Part shown: piece by piece, positions 33,915 through 42,863 of the stretch
Layout of the letters: every line of letters starts with the position of its first letter
Position numbering within the stretch: the stretch's first letter is position 1
NCBI GenBank assembly: GCA_937874965.1
Contig: CALNCD010000068.1
Location: forward strand, 11,358-75,357
From: an uncultured Erysipelotrichaceae bacterium
Lineage (GTDB): Bacteria > Bacillota_I > Bacilli_A > Erysipelotrichales > Erysipelotrichaceae
Direction: 5' to 3'
DNA: 64,000 nucleotides
Translations under genes and position numbers: made by a program
The notes under the pieces: generated by a model
What the model saw: the letters and a program-made list of their open reading frames with translations, nothing else
Database searches by the model: none
What the model was told of the DNA's origin: nothing

Positions 33915-35855
33915 CTATCGGACAACGCTGCCATTGGGCAACCCTGCATTTTGTGATTCAAGAACTTCCAGGACTGTATCATCGTCATTCTCACCGACCA
34001 GAAGCATTCCCTGGGATTTTTCGCCGCGCAGAACAGCTTCTTTGAGATTGACAACGACAACGACCCGTTTCCCCACCATCATTTCCGCAGTGTAATGAGG
34101 CTTGATACCGCTCACCACTTGAATGGTATCATATCCCATATCAATCTGCGAAACCAATAACCGATCAGCTTTCGGATGGTCCTTGCAGGAAAGAATCGTC
34201 CCGATTCTCAACTCAAGTTTCCCGCAGTCATCAAAGGTGATTTCCGGCTTATGTTCAACGACAGGCTTAGTTGTTGCTTGCTGCTTGCTTTCAAATCGGG
34301 ACAGCGTCTCATCGACATCAAGTCGTGCAAAGAGGATTTCCAACGTGTCCGAAATCTGCACGGTGTCTTCCAGATGCCCAAAGGATGCCACACTTTCCAA
34401 TGATCTGACATCTGTATTGATCTGATCCAGAATCCGTTTGGAAGTGTCAGGGATATAGGCCTGCAGGATGACGGCTGCAATCCGGATACTCTCAACAAGA
34501 TTATAGAGAACCGTCTTTAACCGTGGATGTTGCTCCTGGTCTTTTCCAAGAATCCATGGCGTGGTCTCATCAATATACTTGTTGCATCGTCTTAAGAGAT
34601 CAAGAATCTCGTCGATAGCATCAGCGACACGAAGAGAGTCCATTTTCTCTTCCACCCGTGAAAGCAATGAATCTGCCATTGCGACCAATTCATCATCGAT
34701 AGCTTCATGAACTTCTGTATTCTCTACGGTTCCGTTGAAATACTTGGCCGACATCGTCAACGTCCTGTTCACTAAGTTACCCAGCGTATTCACAAGATCA
34801 GAGTTGATCCGCTCAATCATCAATTCATAGGTGATGTGTCCATCCCGCTCAAACGGCATTTCATGAAGCATGATATAGCGGACCGCATCCACACCTAATA
34901 CAGCAACCAGATCATCCGAATAGATGATATTTCCCAGGGATTTACTCATCTTGCCATCACCAACCAGAAGCCACGGATGACCAAAGACCTGCTTAGGCAG
35001 AGGCAGGCCCAAGCCCATGAGCATAATCGGCCAGTAGATGGTATGGAAGCGAAGAATATCCTTACCGATCAGATGGACATCGGCTGGCCAATACTTTTCA
35101 AAAAGGTTATCATGATGGCCATCAACATCATAGCCCAATCCTGTAATATAGTTGCTTAGGGCATCAATCCAGACATAGATGACATGCTTGGGATCAAAGT
35201 CCACTGGAATTCCCCAGGAAAAACTCGTCCGTGAGACCGCCAGGTCTTGCAATCCGGGCTTAATGAAATTGTTCAGCATTTCATTGCGCCGTGATTCCGG
35301 CTGAATGAATTCAGGATGACTCTCGATGTATTCTTCCAGCTGCTTCTGATATTTGCTCAGTTTGAGGAAATAGCACTCTTCTTCAGCATGCTGAAGTTCC
35401 CGACCGCATTCCGGGCATTTGCCGTCCTTCACCTGAGATTCGGTATAGAACGTCTCTTCATAAATACAGTACCAACCGGTATACTTTCCTTTATAGATAT
35501 CACCCTTATCAAAAAGTCTATCGAAAATCTTCTGTGTCTGGCGTTGATGATAATCGTCTGTCGTCCGAATAAAGTGGTCGTATGAAATGTTCATCTCATC
35601 GAAAATTGCCCTGATTATTCCGGCAATCTCATCCACATAGGCCTGCGGAGTGACTCCAAGTTCCTTCGCCTTGGTTTCAATCTTTTGTCCATGCTCATCC
35701 GTTCCGGTCTGAAAGCGCACATCGTAACCCTGAAACCGTTTGAAACGCGCAATACTGTCTGCCAATACAATTTCATAGACATTGCCGATATGCGGTTTGG
35801 CACTCGTATAGGCAATTGCTGTTGTAATATAGTAGTTCCCTTTGTTAATGGTCAT
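33915..35855 (-). CDS. metG: Methionyl-tRNA synthetase
   Basis: Charges tRNA-Met. The 646-aa chain has the class I HIGH motif as PHIGN near residue 21, a CPECG zinc knuckle, KMSKSLGN (KMSKS loop), the anticodon-binding helical domain, and a C-terminal EMAP/Trbp111-type tRNA-binding domain (LELRIGTILSCKDHPKADRL) that dimerises the enzyme. The size and domain set are those of Firmicute MetG. It is preceded by a 385-nt gap with a terminator-like stem but no recognisable T-box or SAM element. Confidence 0.97.
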   Translation of the reverse strand: MTINKGNYYITTAIAYTSAKPHIGNVYEIVLADSIARFKRFQGYDVRFQTGTDEHGQKIETKAKELGVTPQAYVDEIAGIIRAIFDEMNISYDHFIRTTDDYHQRQTQKIFDRLFDKGDIYKGKYTGWYCIYEETFYTESQVKDGKCPECGRELQHAEEECYFLKLSKYQKQLEEYIESHPEFIQPESRRNEMLNNFIKPGLQDLAVSRTSFSWGIPVDFDPKHVIYVWIDALSNYITGLGYDVDGHHDNLFEKYWPADVHLIGKDILRFHTIYWPIMLMGLGLPLPKQVFGHPWLLVGDGKMSKSLGNIIYSDDLVAVLGVDAVRYIMLHEMPFERDGHITYELMIERINSDLVNTLGNLVNRTLTMSAKYFNGTVENTEVHEAIDDELVAMADSLLSRVEEKMDSLRVADAIDEILDLLRRCNKYIDETTPWILGKDQEQHPRLKTVLYNLVESIRIAAVILQAYIPDTSKRILDQINTDVRSLESVASFGHLEDTVQISDTLEILFARLDVDETLSRFESKQQATTKPVVEHKPEITFDDCGKLELRIGTILSCKDHPKADRLLVSQIDMGYDTIQVVSGIKPHYTAEMMVGKRVVVVVNLKEAVLRGEKSQGMLLVGENDDDTVLEVLESQNAGLPNGSVVR

Positions 35856-36240
35856 AGAATCTCTCCATTCTGCCCTTTTATTCTATCATACTTCTCTCTA
35901 AAGTCGAACAATCTATCCGTTAGGAATCAATAAAAAGGAGTAAATCAATCACGATTACTCCCTTATCCTACTCTTTTTTCAACGGGCCCTGATCAACCGA
36001 TTGAAATCCACTCAAAACGATAAATCAATCTTTCAAGAAATAGCCTGATTTCCTGCCATGAACATCCGTCAATAGCCACACAAGCACCATCAATCACCGA
36101 AGCAATACTGAGAGAGGATAGTATTGGATGCTACCTCGTTTATCGACTTCTCTGGAAACATGTGTTAATACAAGACAAGCTTCACTACCCTGAATACAAA
36201 AAAAGACGAGATTTCTCTCGTCCTGCACAGCGAAAACTGA
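35856..36240. other. 385-nt gap between metG and the PerR-like gene: possible coding remnant and terminator
   Basis: Two things stand out. A stem GGAGTAA/TTACTCC at 35937-35961 is followed by a U-run on the minus strand, forming a terminator about 80 nt before metG. Directly upstream of it, a 45-codon open frame on the minus strand (35993-36130, ending FEWISIG) has protein-like composition but no start or ribosome site, so it may be the tail of a lost gene, such as a transposase fragment. Neither T-box nor S-box motifs were found. The terminator of the PerR-like gene lies at the far end. Confidence 0.45.
36198..36222 (-). terminator. Terminator of the PerR-like gene
   Basis: A 7-bp perfect stem GACGAGA/TCTCGTC with a 4-nt loop, then a run of U residues on the minus strand. 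Confidence 0.88.
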
Positions 36241-36633
36241 CTAGGACTTCCCTTTAGCCAGACAATCTTTGCAGATTCCATTAAATACAATAGAATGTGA
36301 ATGAATTTCTTCTTCACACTGCTGCTTTGCCAGTTCATCAATCTGTTCCTGATACGGTAATTCAATATCAAGAACTCGTCCGCAGGCTTCACATACCATA
36401 TGATAATGCGGATGGGTATTCCCATCATAGACATAGCCACTCTCTTGATGGAGCACCCGATTGATCTGATGCGTTTGGTAAAGCATATTCAAGTTCCTGT
36501 ACACTGTTGCGAGACCAATTGTCTCATTGTTTTCCTGCAGCTTCAGGTAAACCTGTTCCGCGGTCAAGTGATCTTTGGACTGCATCACAACCGCCAGTAT
36601 CATCTGTCGCTGCTTTGTATTCTTTAAACTCAT
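36241..36633 (-). CDS. Fur-family metal-dependent regulator, PerR-like
   Basis: A 130-aa regulator. The N-terminal winged helix (AEQVYLKL to GLATVYRNL) binds DNA; the C-terminal dimer domain has the metal cluster VYDGNTHPHYH, and structural zinc cysteines CEACG and CKDC. The D-x5-HYH followed by D-I-E-L-P spacing resembles PerR more than Zur or Fur, which would make it a peroxide sensor, but this is by eye. ATG at 36633 has GGAG upstream. It stands alone. It is also a candidate regulator of the 7-1-7 operator at 22924, if it is in fact a Zur. Confidence 0.88.
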   Translation of the reverse strand: MSLKNTKQRQMILAVVMQSKDHLTAEQVYLKLQENNETIGLATVYRNLNMLYQTHQINRVLHQESGYVYDGNTHPHYHMVCEACGRVLDIELPYQEQIDELAKQQCEEEIHSHSIVFNGICKDCLAKGKS

Positions 36634-36846
36634 CGCTACCACTCCGTTTTCCACAGTATTATATCACATCTTTATCGTTATATCGTCGAATTACGTAAAA
36701 CCTTTCTGCTATATTTTAAGAACTGCTGACCAATCAAAACAGGACATTAACCGGATTAAACATTCACGAATACTAAACCATTCAATCATACATCTTGCAT
36801 TACTTCTGGCGAAAACCTCTGCAGGAACCCGATACTGATTTCACTA

Positions 36847-37704
36847 TTATTCTGATTTTGAACCATGGATCAAGCTATAGATCCGGTTCTTCTTCGCTCC
36901 GGTTTCTTTCACCAGAGTTGTAATGGCATCCTTACGTGTCATCCCTTGACCTATATAACGCTCATACTGGCTGAGAAGGGCTATCTCATCAAGGTCATCT
37001 TCCTGCTTATCCATTCCCGTAATCATCAAGACAAACTCGCCTCTATTCTCTATTTGATCAAACTGAACCAATTCTGCAAGCGTACCCCGATAGAAGGTCT
37101 CATACTGTTTGGTCAATTCCCTCGCCAATACTGCCGGTCTGGGTCCAAGGATATCCAGGCAAAGCGCCAGTGTTTTCTCTAGCTTATGGACAGAAACATA
37201 GAAAACCAAGGTACAGGATACCGTTTTCAACGCCTCCAGTTCCTTACGGATAATTGAAACATTCGAGCCAAGAAATCCATAGAAAAGAAAAGGCTGAACC
37301 CTTAGTCCCGAGCTGACCAATGCATTCAAAAATGCACTGCTGCCGGATACCGGAACAACTGGATAACCTGCATCGCTGACGGCTGCCACCAACTCTTGGC
37401 CTGGATCGCTGATCAGCGGATAGCCTGCATCACTGACCAAGGCAATGCTTTTATCACTTCCAAGTATTTCCAAGAGTCCTTTGATGCTTTGCTCGGTATT
37501 ATGGGCATGATGGGCAATTAATGGAGTCTTGATCTGAAAATGCTGAGTCAGCTTTTTGGTATGACGGGTATCTTCTGCAGCAATGACATCCACCTGATTA
37601 AGAATAGCCACAGCCCGCGGAGACAACTCCTCAAGATTCCCGATCGGTGTTGCAACAAGATACAACGTCGGTTTCTTCTCTATGAAACTCTGCTGAATCT
37701 TCAT
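36847..37704 (-). CDS. rsmI: 16S rRNA (cytidine-2'-O)-methyltransferase RsmI
   Basis: Methylates the ribose of C1402 in 16S rRNA using SAM. The 285-aa protein has the tetrapyrrole-methylase fold: LVATPIGNLEELSPRA near the start, AEDTRHTKKL and SDAGYPLISDPGQ are RsmI landmarks, and VPVSGSSAFLNAL is the SAM-site segment. ATG overlaps the ricT stop in an ATGA junction. It ends the tmk-holB-ricT-rsmI operon, matching the Bacillus yaa/yab order, though the YabA and YazA genes are absent. Confidence 0.95.
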   Translation of the reverse strand: MKIQQSFIEKKPTLYLVATPIGNLEELSPRAVAILNQVDVIAAEDTRHTKKLTQHFQIKTPLIAHHAHNTEQSIKGLLEILGSDKSIALVSDAGYPLISDPGQELVAAVSDAGYPVVPVSGSSAFLNALVSSGLRVQPFLFYGFLGSNVSIIRKELEALKTVSCTLVFYVSVHKLEKTLALCLDILGPRPAVLARELTKQYETFYRGTLAELVQFDQIENRGEFVLMITGMDKQEDDLDEIALLSQYERYIGQGMTRKDAITTLVKETGAKKNRIYSLIHGSKSE

Positions 37705-38549
37705 GCAGGATCTTTCCCTTTATAATTTGTTCTGAATTCATCCAGATTGATACTGGTATAGCCGTTTCCATCATAAAGTTTAATCTCGTTTGAACAACAG
37801 CTGATTGTATTGACTTTATAGCGGTTGCCCAGATAGTTTATGAAATCATTCGGTTTTGGTAACCCTGTACGGCATGTTTTATAAGTATCATCCTCATATT
37901 TCAGACAGCACATCAACTTGCCGCATTGTCCGGAAAGCTTCTGGGTATTAAGTGCCAGCATCTGATTCTTGGCCATATTGATGGAAATGACATCAAAATC
38001 TGTTTTATAACGGGAACAGCACGTTTCCTGTCCGCATATTCCTATGGCACCAACCATCTTTGCTTTATCCCGTTGACCGATCTGCCGCAGTTCAATCCGG
38101 CTGCGGAAGGATTGTGTTAACTCTTTAAGAAGATCCCGGAAATCAACCCGCTCATCCGCAACGTAGACAAAAGAAATCTTGGAGCGGTCCAGCGTGTATT
38201 CTGCACTGACTAACTTCATGGTGAGCTTTAATTTGGAAATCTTCTCTTCACACACCAGCATGGCTTGCTTTGCATCTTTCCGGTTTTGTTCATAACTGGC
38301 CAGATCATGGGCACTCGCCCGACGGATAATCGGTTTAAGTTCAACCTGTACACTGCGTTCCTGAGCATTCTCAAGATTGCTGACCATCCGTCCCAGTTCA
38401 TGACCGCGAACCGTTTCCACAACAACCTCATCTCCAAGCTTCAAGGATGGATTATCAGTGCCGAATGAATACGCCTTTGATCCGTTTTTGAAACGAACCA
38501 GACCCACATATGTAAACTCTGCCGTCTCATTTTGATTTTTATGATTCAT
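37701..38549 (-). CDS. ricT: PSP1-domain protein RicT (YaaT)
   Basis: A 282-aa protein with the PSP1 C-terminal domain. In Bacillus, RicT with RicA and RicF forms an iron-sulfur complex that promotes RNase Y maturation of mRNAs. The cysteine set of the family is visible: CGQETCCSRY and CGKLMCCLKYEDDTY, followed by KTC. The N-terminal half has the basic beta-rich PSP1 core (VGLVRFKNGSKAY). It overlaps holB by 11 nt and rsmI by 4 nt. RicA and RicF are not in the window. Confidence 0.92.
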   Translation of the reverse strand: MNHKNQNETAEFTYVGLVRFKNGSKAYSFGTDNPSLKLGDEVVVETVRGHELGRMVSNLENAQERSVQVELKPIIRRASAHDLASYEQNRKDAKQAMLVCEEKISKLKLTMKLVSAEYTLDRSKISFVYVADERVDFRDLLKELTQSFRSRIELRQIGQRDKAKMVGAIGICGQETCCSRYKTDFDVISINMAKNQMLALNTQKLSGQCGKLMCCLKYEDDTYKTCRTGLPKPNDFINYLGNRYKVNTISCCSNEIKLYDGNGYTSINLDEFRTNYKGKDPA

Positions 38550-39507
38550 CTGTAGTCCTCCCGAGCATGTAGCACATCTGATCGACCAGCAATGGCAGAT
38601 TGACAGACTTGGTTAATCTATCTCTAATTGTAATCGAGACGAAAAGATAATGCAAAAAATGTTTTTGATTCTTCTCAATCAAAGCCGTGGACAATGAATC
38701 AAATACACCGTTTTGCGTATTCACCAATTCTTCCAGCATGAGAATAAATACATCCAGGAAAAGCTTGAATTCCAGATATCCATTCCCGCTTTTACGCGAA
38801 ACAAAATTCTGAAGGTAAATCATCCCGACAGCAGGCTTCCGGAAGAGTTCACCGGCTATTTCCTTTAATGACCCAATAACGTTTTTGAACTGAGGATCTT
38901 CAGCGTGATCCATCATCTGCGAAAGATCCGGATACAACCGGGCTAAGAAGAAGGCTTCTTCATGATCAACACCTTCAGTTTCTGCGAGTTGCTGGAGCTT
39001 CTCAGGATTTGCTTGTTCGAAGCGGAAAATCTGACAGCGAGATTGTATGGTTTCCATTACATTATCCAGGGAAGAAGCAATCAATATACCGATAGTGGAT
39101 TGCCCTTCGGGTTCTTCCAGAAACTTCAGAAGGGCGTTCATGCTTTCTTTGGTTGCTTGATCAACCCCGTTAAGAATATAGACTTTCTGGGCGTTTTTCT
39201 CCAGAGCGGATGTCGAAAACTGCCGTTGGATTTTTAGGACATCTTCTTTTTTTATCGATGTTCCGCTCCCATCCAGTTCAATGATATCCGCAAACTGATG
39301 CGCAAATACACGACGGCAATGATCGCATTGTTCACATGCAATCAAGCCTCGCTCGCAATTGAAACTCGCCGCCATAAACAGTGCCGCTTCTCGCGTCAGA
39401 TGATTACCAACCAGCAGGTAGGCATGGCTGCGCTGTTCCCGTTCCAATTGATGCTTGAATATCCGGCTGAAGATCGGTTGCTGCTGCTGAAGGGTTTCCC
39501 ACATCAT
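38539..39507 (-). CDS. holB: DNA polymerase III subunit delta'
   Basis: The 322-aa non-hydrolysing clamp-loader subunit. It resembles the N-terminus of DnaX but with a broken P-loop (LVGNHLTREAA in place of a GKT motif), as expected for delta prime. It keeps the zinc module (CEQCDHC), the LLKFLEEPEG helix and the SRC segment (IQSRCQIF) that supplies the arginine finger. It lies between tmk and ricT with 4- and 11-nt overlaps, so the four genes are one unit. Confidence 0.94.
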   Translation of the reverse strand: MMWETLQQQQPIFSRIFKHQLEREQRSHAYLLVGNHLTREAALFMAASFNCERGLIACEQCDHCRRVFAHQFADIIELDGSGTSIKKEDVLKIQRQFSTSALEKNAQKVYILNGVDQATKESMNALLKFLEEPEGQSTIGILIASSLDNVMETIQSRCQIFRFEQANPEKLQQLAETEGVDHEEAFFLARLYPDLSQMMDHAEDPQFKNVIGSLKEIAGELFRKPAVGMIYLQNFVSRKSGNGYLEFKLFLDVFILMLEELVNTQNGVFDSLSTALIEKNQKHFLHYLFVSITIRDRLTKSVNLPLLVDQMCYMLGRTTDES

Positions 39508-40130
39508 GCAGCTCTCTTAAGAATGTCATCGACAACCCATTGTGCATTCTCTTCAATCGGCTTTGTTCCATCAATGATGACCATCCGTTGCCTGAAATAC
39601 GCCAAGACTTCCTGATAACCTTCATACACATCACGATGGAATTGATTATCTTCGAGTTCCAGACGGTCCAGCGCCGTCCGTCCTTGATTGATTCTCTCCA
39701 ACCCCGTCTGATAATCAATATCCAAAAAGTAAGTCACATCCGGCATCGTATCTTCCACCGCAAAACGATTTAGCTCAAGGACTTCATTGAACCCGATTCG
39801 GCGTCCGTATCCTTGATAAGCCAAGGAACTATCAATAAAACGATCACAGATAACCAGTCTTCCTGCCTGAAGCGCCGGCCTTATATTCTCAACGACATTC
39901 TGCCGGCGTGATGCAGCATACAGCAATGCTTCTGTACGATCATCCATCTCTGTATTCTTCGGATCCAGAATAATCGCCCTGATCTTTTCAGACACCTTGC
40001 TTCCCCCTGGCTCACGAGAGTAAAGCGAATCCACGCCACGGCTTTCTAAAATTTCGCAAACCCGTGTGCTCAGTGTCGTTTTACCGCTTCCGTCTGGACC
40101 TTCAAATGTCACAAATAATCCTTTCGTCAT
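39504..40130 (-). CDS. tmk: Thymidylate kinase
   Basis: Phosphorylates dTMP to dTDP. The 208-aa protein has the P-loop EGPDGSGKTT (9-18), the REPGGS motif (41-46) that binds the nucleotide, and the DRFIDSSLAYQGYGR segment that contacts substrate. Standard length. First gene of tmk-holB-ricT-rsmI; divergent from the Nudix gene. Confidence 0.96.
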   Translation of the reverse strand: MTKGLFVTFEGPDGSGKTTLSTRVCEILESRGVDSLYSREPGGSKVSEKIRAIILDPKNTEMDDRTEALLYAASRRQNVVENIRPALQAGRLVICDRFIDSSLAYQGYGRRIGFNEVLELNRFAVEDTMPDVTYFLDIDYQTGLERINQGRTALDRLELEDNQFHRDVYEGYQEVLAYFRQRMVIIDGTKPIEENAQWVVDDILKRAA

Positions 40131-40213
40131 AGTTCACCTCATCCTAATTATACCGTACTTTCCTTTAATTTACAGATGAATCGTCTTCATATATAATGAT
40201 TCCAGAGGTACCT

Positions 40214-40750
40214 ATGAAACTATATGAAAAAACATTGACTCAGAAAAGAGTCTTCACCGGTCACTTGATTAATGTCCGTCAGGATGTCGTTGAACTCCCC
40301 GATGGAAGGGAAGCAGGACGCGAAGTGATTGAGCACCCTGGCGGCGTTTGCGTTGCGGCGCAGCTTGACTCTGGAGAATTCATCGTCGTTGATCAATACC
40401 GCTATGGTGTAAAAGCGCAAAGCACGGAATTTCCAGCTGGAAAACTTGAATTGAATGAAGATCCTGAACAAGCAATCCTCAGGGAACTCGAAGAAGAAAC
40501 CGGCTATATCACCCATCACCTGGTTCCCATGGGGTACCTGGATCCCTCACCGGCCTATCTGAGTGAACGGATATATTTGTATTACGCTGATCATCTGGAA
40601 TACAAAGGGCAGCACCTTGATGAGGGTGAACTTCTGAATGTTCGCCATGAATCCCTCACTGCCTTGCATCAGCAAATTCTGGAGAACACACTTCATGATG
40701 CAAAGACGATTGCTTTAGTCCTTAAAGTCAAAGCCTTGCTGAGCCAATAA
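40214..40750 (+). CDS. nudF: ADP-ribose pyrophosphatase (Nudix hydrolase)
   Basis: Cuts ADP-ribose to AMP and ribose-5-phosphate. The complete Nudix box G-x5-E-x7-R-E-x2-E-E-x-G is present (GKLELNE, then REL-EEETGY). The 178-aa length, the early IEHPGGVCVAA strand and the PSPAYLSE segment after the box fit the ADP-ribose subfamily. ATG at 40214 is used because AGAGG lies 6 nt upstream; an ATG six codons earlier lies next to a TATAAT box. A terminator follows. Confidence 0.92.
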   Translation: MKLYEKTLTQKRVFTGHLINVRQDVVELPDGREAGREVIEHPGGVCVAAQLDSGEFIVVDQYRYGVKAQSTEFPAGKLELNEDPEQAILRELEEETGYITHHLVPMGYLDPSPAYLSERIYLYYADHLEYKGQHLDEGELLNVRHESLTALHQQILENTLHDAKTIALVLKVKALLSQ

Positions 40751-40758
40751 GACCAAAA

Positions 40759-40787
40759 GAAAGACAGGAATCAACGCCTGTCTTTTC
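40759..40787. terminator. Terminator shared by nudF and the small membrane protein gene
   Basis: An 8-bp stem AAGACAGG/CCTGTCTT with an 8-nt loop, flanked by A-rich and T-rich tracts. It overlaps the end of the 57-aa minus-strand gene. Confidence 0.75.
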
Positions 40788-40944
40788 TGTCTTGGTAATA
40801 CTGCGCCAATACCACGATGCCAAAGAGAATTACATAGATGCTGTAATCACTAACCACCGTATAATCAAGTACCAGCAGAAGAATAAACAAACCAAATACT
40901 GCAGCAAACATGCCGAGAAGCACTTTCGTGATTGTCTTCATCAT
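40771..40944 (-). CDS. Small (57-aa) membrane protein
   Basis: A short frame with two hydrophobic helices: VLLGMFAAVFGLFILLLVLD and YSIYVILFGIVVLAQYY, ending DRKDRR. Its ATG overlaps the stop codon of the 103-aa gene upstream in a TGATG junction, strong evidence for coupled translation and so for a real gene. The positive C-terminus suggests that end faces the cytoplasm. No family is recognised. Small membrane proteins coupled to a Gly-rich small protein are sometimes immunity or chaperone partners, but nothing here proves that. Confidence 0.7.
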   Translation of the reverse strand: MMKTITKVLLGMFAAVFGLFILLLVLDYTVVSDYSIYVILFGIVVLAQYYQDRKDRR

Positions 40945-41255
40945 CAGCGTCCCGTTACAAGCGAGTAAAACTTGTTTTCAAAGCCGGCCATCAAAAGTGA
41001 TCCGACAATCAATCCGAATGTTCCTACAACACCAGCCCGAACAAACCATTTTTGTGACTGATACTGCTTATTGGTGTACCCGGCATAATACAGTTTGCTG
41101 CCAGCGTATTCCCCGCTGGCATAGATTCCTCGACCGATGGTGACACATCCCGCAATTATTCCGATGACCGATACTGTTGTTAACGCAGATCCTTCGGTTC
41201 TGGTCATTTCCTGTGCTGTGAGATCTGCATAGCGATACGGTAAAACCATTTCCAT
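40944..41255 (-). CDS. Small Gly-rich membrane protein, function unknown
   Basis: A 103-aa protein with two hydrophobic stretches (about 25-45 and 70-92) rich in Gly and Ala (GIIAGCVTIGRGIYASGEYAG). A polar N-terminal 22 residues (MEMVLPYRYADLTAQEMTRTEG) precedes them and would not be cut by a standard signal peptidase. The layout, a polar leader then a glycine-zipper-like hydrophobic core, resembles some class II bacteriocin precursors, but there is no GG cleavage site. A GGGA site lies before ATG. Coupled to the 57-aa membrane protein downstream. Confidence 0.65.
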   Translation of the reverse strand: MEMVLPYRYADLTAQEMTRTEGSALTTVSVIGIIAGCVTIGRGIYASGEYAGSKLYYAGYTNKQYQSQKWFVRAGVVGTFGLIVGSLLMAGFENKFYSLVTGR

Positions 41256-41409
41256 TTCTTTCCCTCCATTCTCACGCAGCCTATAGGCTTGCTCGTTTAT
41301 AGTACCTACTGAATGGAGAACCTCCTAGATATTTTGGCTGAATTTCTTCATATGTCCACTATTCTAAAGATTTTATATCGGAAATGAACAGAGTTTCACA
41401 CTTACACCT

Positions 41410-41964
41410 CTATTTCATGAACAAGTAAATAAGCAAGGCGCCTATTCCTGCCAATGCGACTGCGGACATCAAGAAAATAAAGAATTCCATCTTAAAACTG
41501 TATATTACAACAATGCTGAACAACGTTGTGATGACAAGCACGCCTATTTTCACCGCTTGCGGAATCGCTTGAATCAAAAGAAGACCCAGACAAATAAGGA
41601 CTAGTCCGCCTAAGACAAGCGACAGATAGCCGCTGCTGGTCAATCCCGGAGTTTCAACAGTATGACTCCATAGAACTTCAATTACACCAATCAAAGCAAG
41701 ACATACTCCGATAATATCAGTTGCATTCATTCTTTTCTGCTCCTTTTTCAGTTTTTCAGTATACTGATGATCCTGTTGAATAATATCATCCAACGAAAGA
41801 TTCAAATATTTAGCTAAGACAAGCAAGGTTTCAAAATCCGGATAACTGTTGCCTGTCTCCCATTTCGAGACAGCTTGACGGGTTACATGCAGAGTCTCTG
41901 CAAGTTGTTCCTGGGTGAGTTTTCTTGCTTCCCTTTGCTGTCTGATCATTTCTCCAAGTTTCAT
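41410..41964 (-). CDS. XRE-family regulator with C-terminal membrane domain
   Basis: A 184-aa protein. The N-terminal HTH_3 domain (LGEMIRQQREARKLTQEQLAETLHVTRQAVSKWE, about 3-37) is followed by a short linker and four hydrophobic helices from about 83 onward. XRE-membrane fusions of this form are common in Firmicutes and often control nearby transport or stress genes from the membrane. The ribosome site is GGAGG before ATG. No obvious partner gene is present; the two small membrane proteins lie 154 nt downstream on the same strand. Confidence 0.85.
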   Translation of the reverse strand: MKLGEMIRQQREARKLTQEQLAETLHVTRQAVSKWETGNSYPDFETLLVLAKYLNLSLDDIIQQDHQYTEKLKKEQKRMNATDIIGVCLALIGVIEVLWSHTVETPGLTSSGYLSLVLGGLVLICLGLLLIQAIPQAVKIGVLVITTLFSIVVIYSFKMEFFIFLMSAVALAGIGALLIYLFMK

Positions 41965-42177
41965 ACATCCTCCTTGTGCCTACTGTATCATCTACGTTGA
42001 TCAAAGCCTAGCAACCCGTAGATGCAACTGCGCAACTGGCTGAAAAAATCCACTGGACGCTTCTTTGGTTCTTCTGCAAGCAAAACTTGCTCAGCTTCTT
42101 TCATTGTCCCGTTTACTCTCTTTGATTTTGCTTCTTAACATTCTGTCAACAGGTGATGATTCCCTTATTTCGGGTAT

Positions 42178-42199
42178 AAAAAAAGCCTCGCTTGAGGCT
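42178..42199 (-). terminator. Terminator of the divIC unit
   Basis: A 6-bp stem AGCCTC/GAGGCT with a 4-nt loop and seven U residues on the minus strand; it touches the divIC stop codon. It ends the pth-mfd-rqcP-divIC run. Confidence 0.9.
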
Positions 42200-42521
42200 A
42201 TTCAGTTCCTGGTAAGATAAAGATCTGTTCATCCTGCTTTGATAGCAGCAAAGAACCACGGGCATAGACTTTAACATAGTCCGGATCTTCTAATTTTGTC
42301 TGTTGCGAGGTCAGTGCCTTATTCTGGGATTCCACTTCCGTAAATTTCGCTTGTGTTATCGCCAATTCACTCTTAAGATTCATGGTATACATGATCTGCT
42401 GAACGACTTGTACAATCATGACAACTGAAACCAAAAATAACAAGAGCAAGACGAGACGTGATGCAATTTTCTTTGATTTAATCTGACTTTTTGTTCTCGA
42501 AATTGACTTCGATGCTTCCAT
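42198..42521 (-). CDS. divIC: Septum formation initiator DivIC
   Basis: A 107-aa bitopic division protein. A basic cytoplasmic N-terminus (to about residue 22) precedes one membrane helix (LVLLLLFLVSVVMIVQVV), then a coiled coil (LKSELAITQAKFTEVESQNKAL) and the PDYVKVYARGSLLLSK segment typical of FtsB/DivIC. In Bacillus, yabO (rqcP)-yabP-yabQ-divIC follow mfd by several genes; here rqcP and divIC remain but the sporulation genes yabP and yabQ are absent, suggesting a non-sporulating lineage. Confidence 0.88.
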   Translation of the reverse strand: MEASKSISRTKSQIKSKKIASRLVLLLLFLVSVVMIVQVVQQIMYTMNLKSELAITQAKFTEVESQNKALTSQQTKLEDPDYVKVYARGSLLLSKQDEQIFILPGTE

Positions 42522-42593
42522 TTCATCACTTCCTTACATAGTTCATTATACTGATACAAATCTTTTTTGCAACCCTTCCCTGACTTCAGAGGG

Positions 42594-42863
42594 CTATTTC
42601 ACTTCATTTTCATTTTGATACGTCTGACTGATAATCTCAAATAAGGGCTCATCACTCTTCTTGCTTTGGTTGGCAATTGCACTGACTCTGACTTCAATCT
42701 CCCGATTTCCAAAGGTAATCTTGATAATGTCTGCGACCTTTACTTCAGTCGATGGCTTAGCAAGTCGTCCATTGACGTAGACTCTCTCATCCTTGGCCAG
42801 ATCTTTTCCAACCGTGCGCCGTTTAATCAGTCGTGAGACTTTCAGGTATTTATCAATTCTCAT
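42594..42863 (-). CDS. rqcP: S4-domain RNA-binding protein RqcP (YabO)
   Basis: An 89-aa protein with an S4 RNA-binding fold at its N-terminus (MRIDKYLKVSRLIKRRTVGKD, then VYVNGR). In Bacillus RqcP works with RqcH in C-terminal alanine tailing of stalled nascent chains on the 50S subunit. The start overlaps the mfd end by 11 nt, the usual neighbour relation for this gene in Firmicutes. Confidence 0.9.
   Translation of the reverse strand: MRIDKYLKVSRLIKRRTVGKDLAKDERVYVNGRLAKPSTEVKVADIIKITFGNREIEVRVSAIANQSKKSDEPLFEIISQTYQNENEVK

Noticed and set aside
41988..42105. Small minus-strand frame after divIC
   Set aside because: An ATG-started frame of 34 codons and a second frame ending in GLLGFDQRR look partly protein-like, but they are in different frames and there is only a weak GGGA site. 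Not enough to call a gene or a frameshift.
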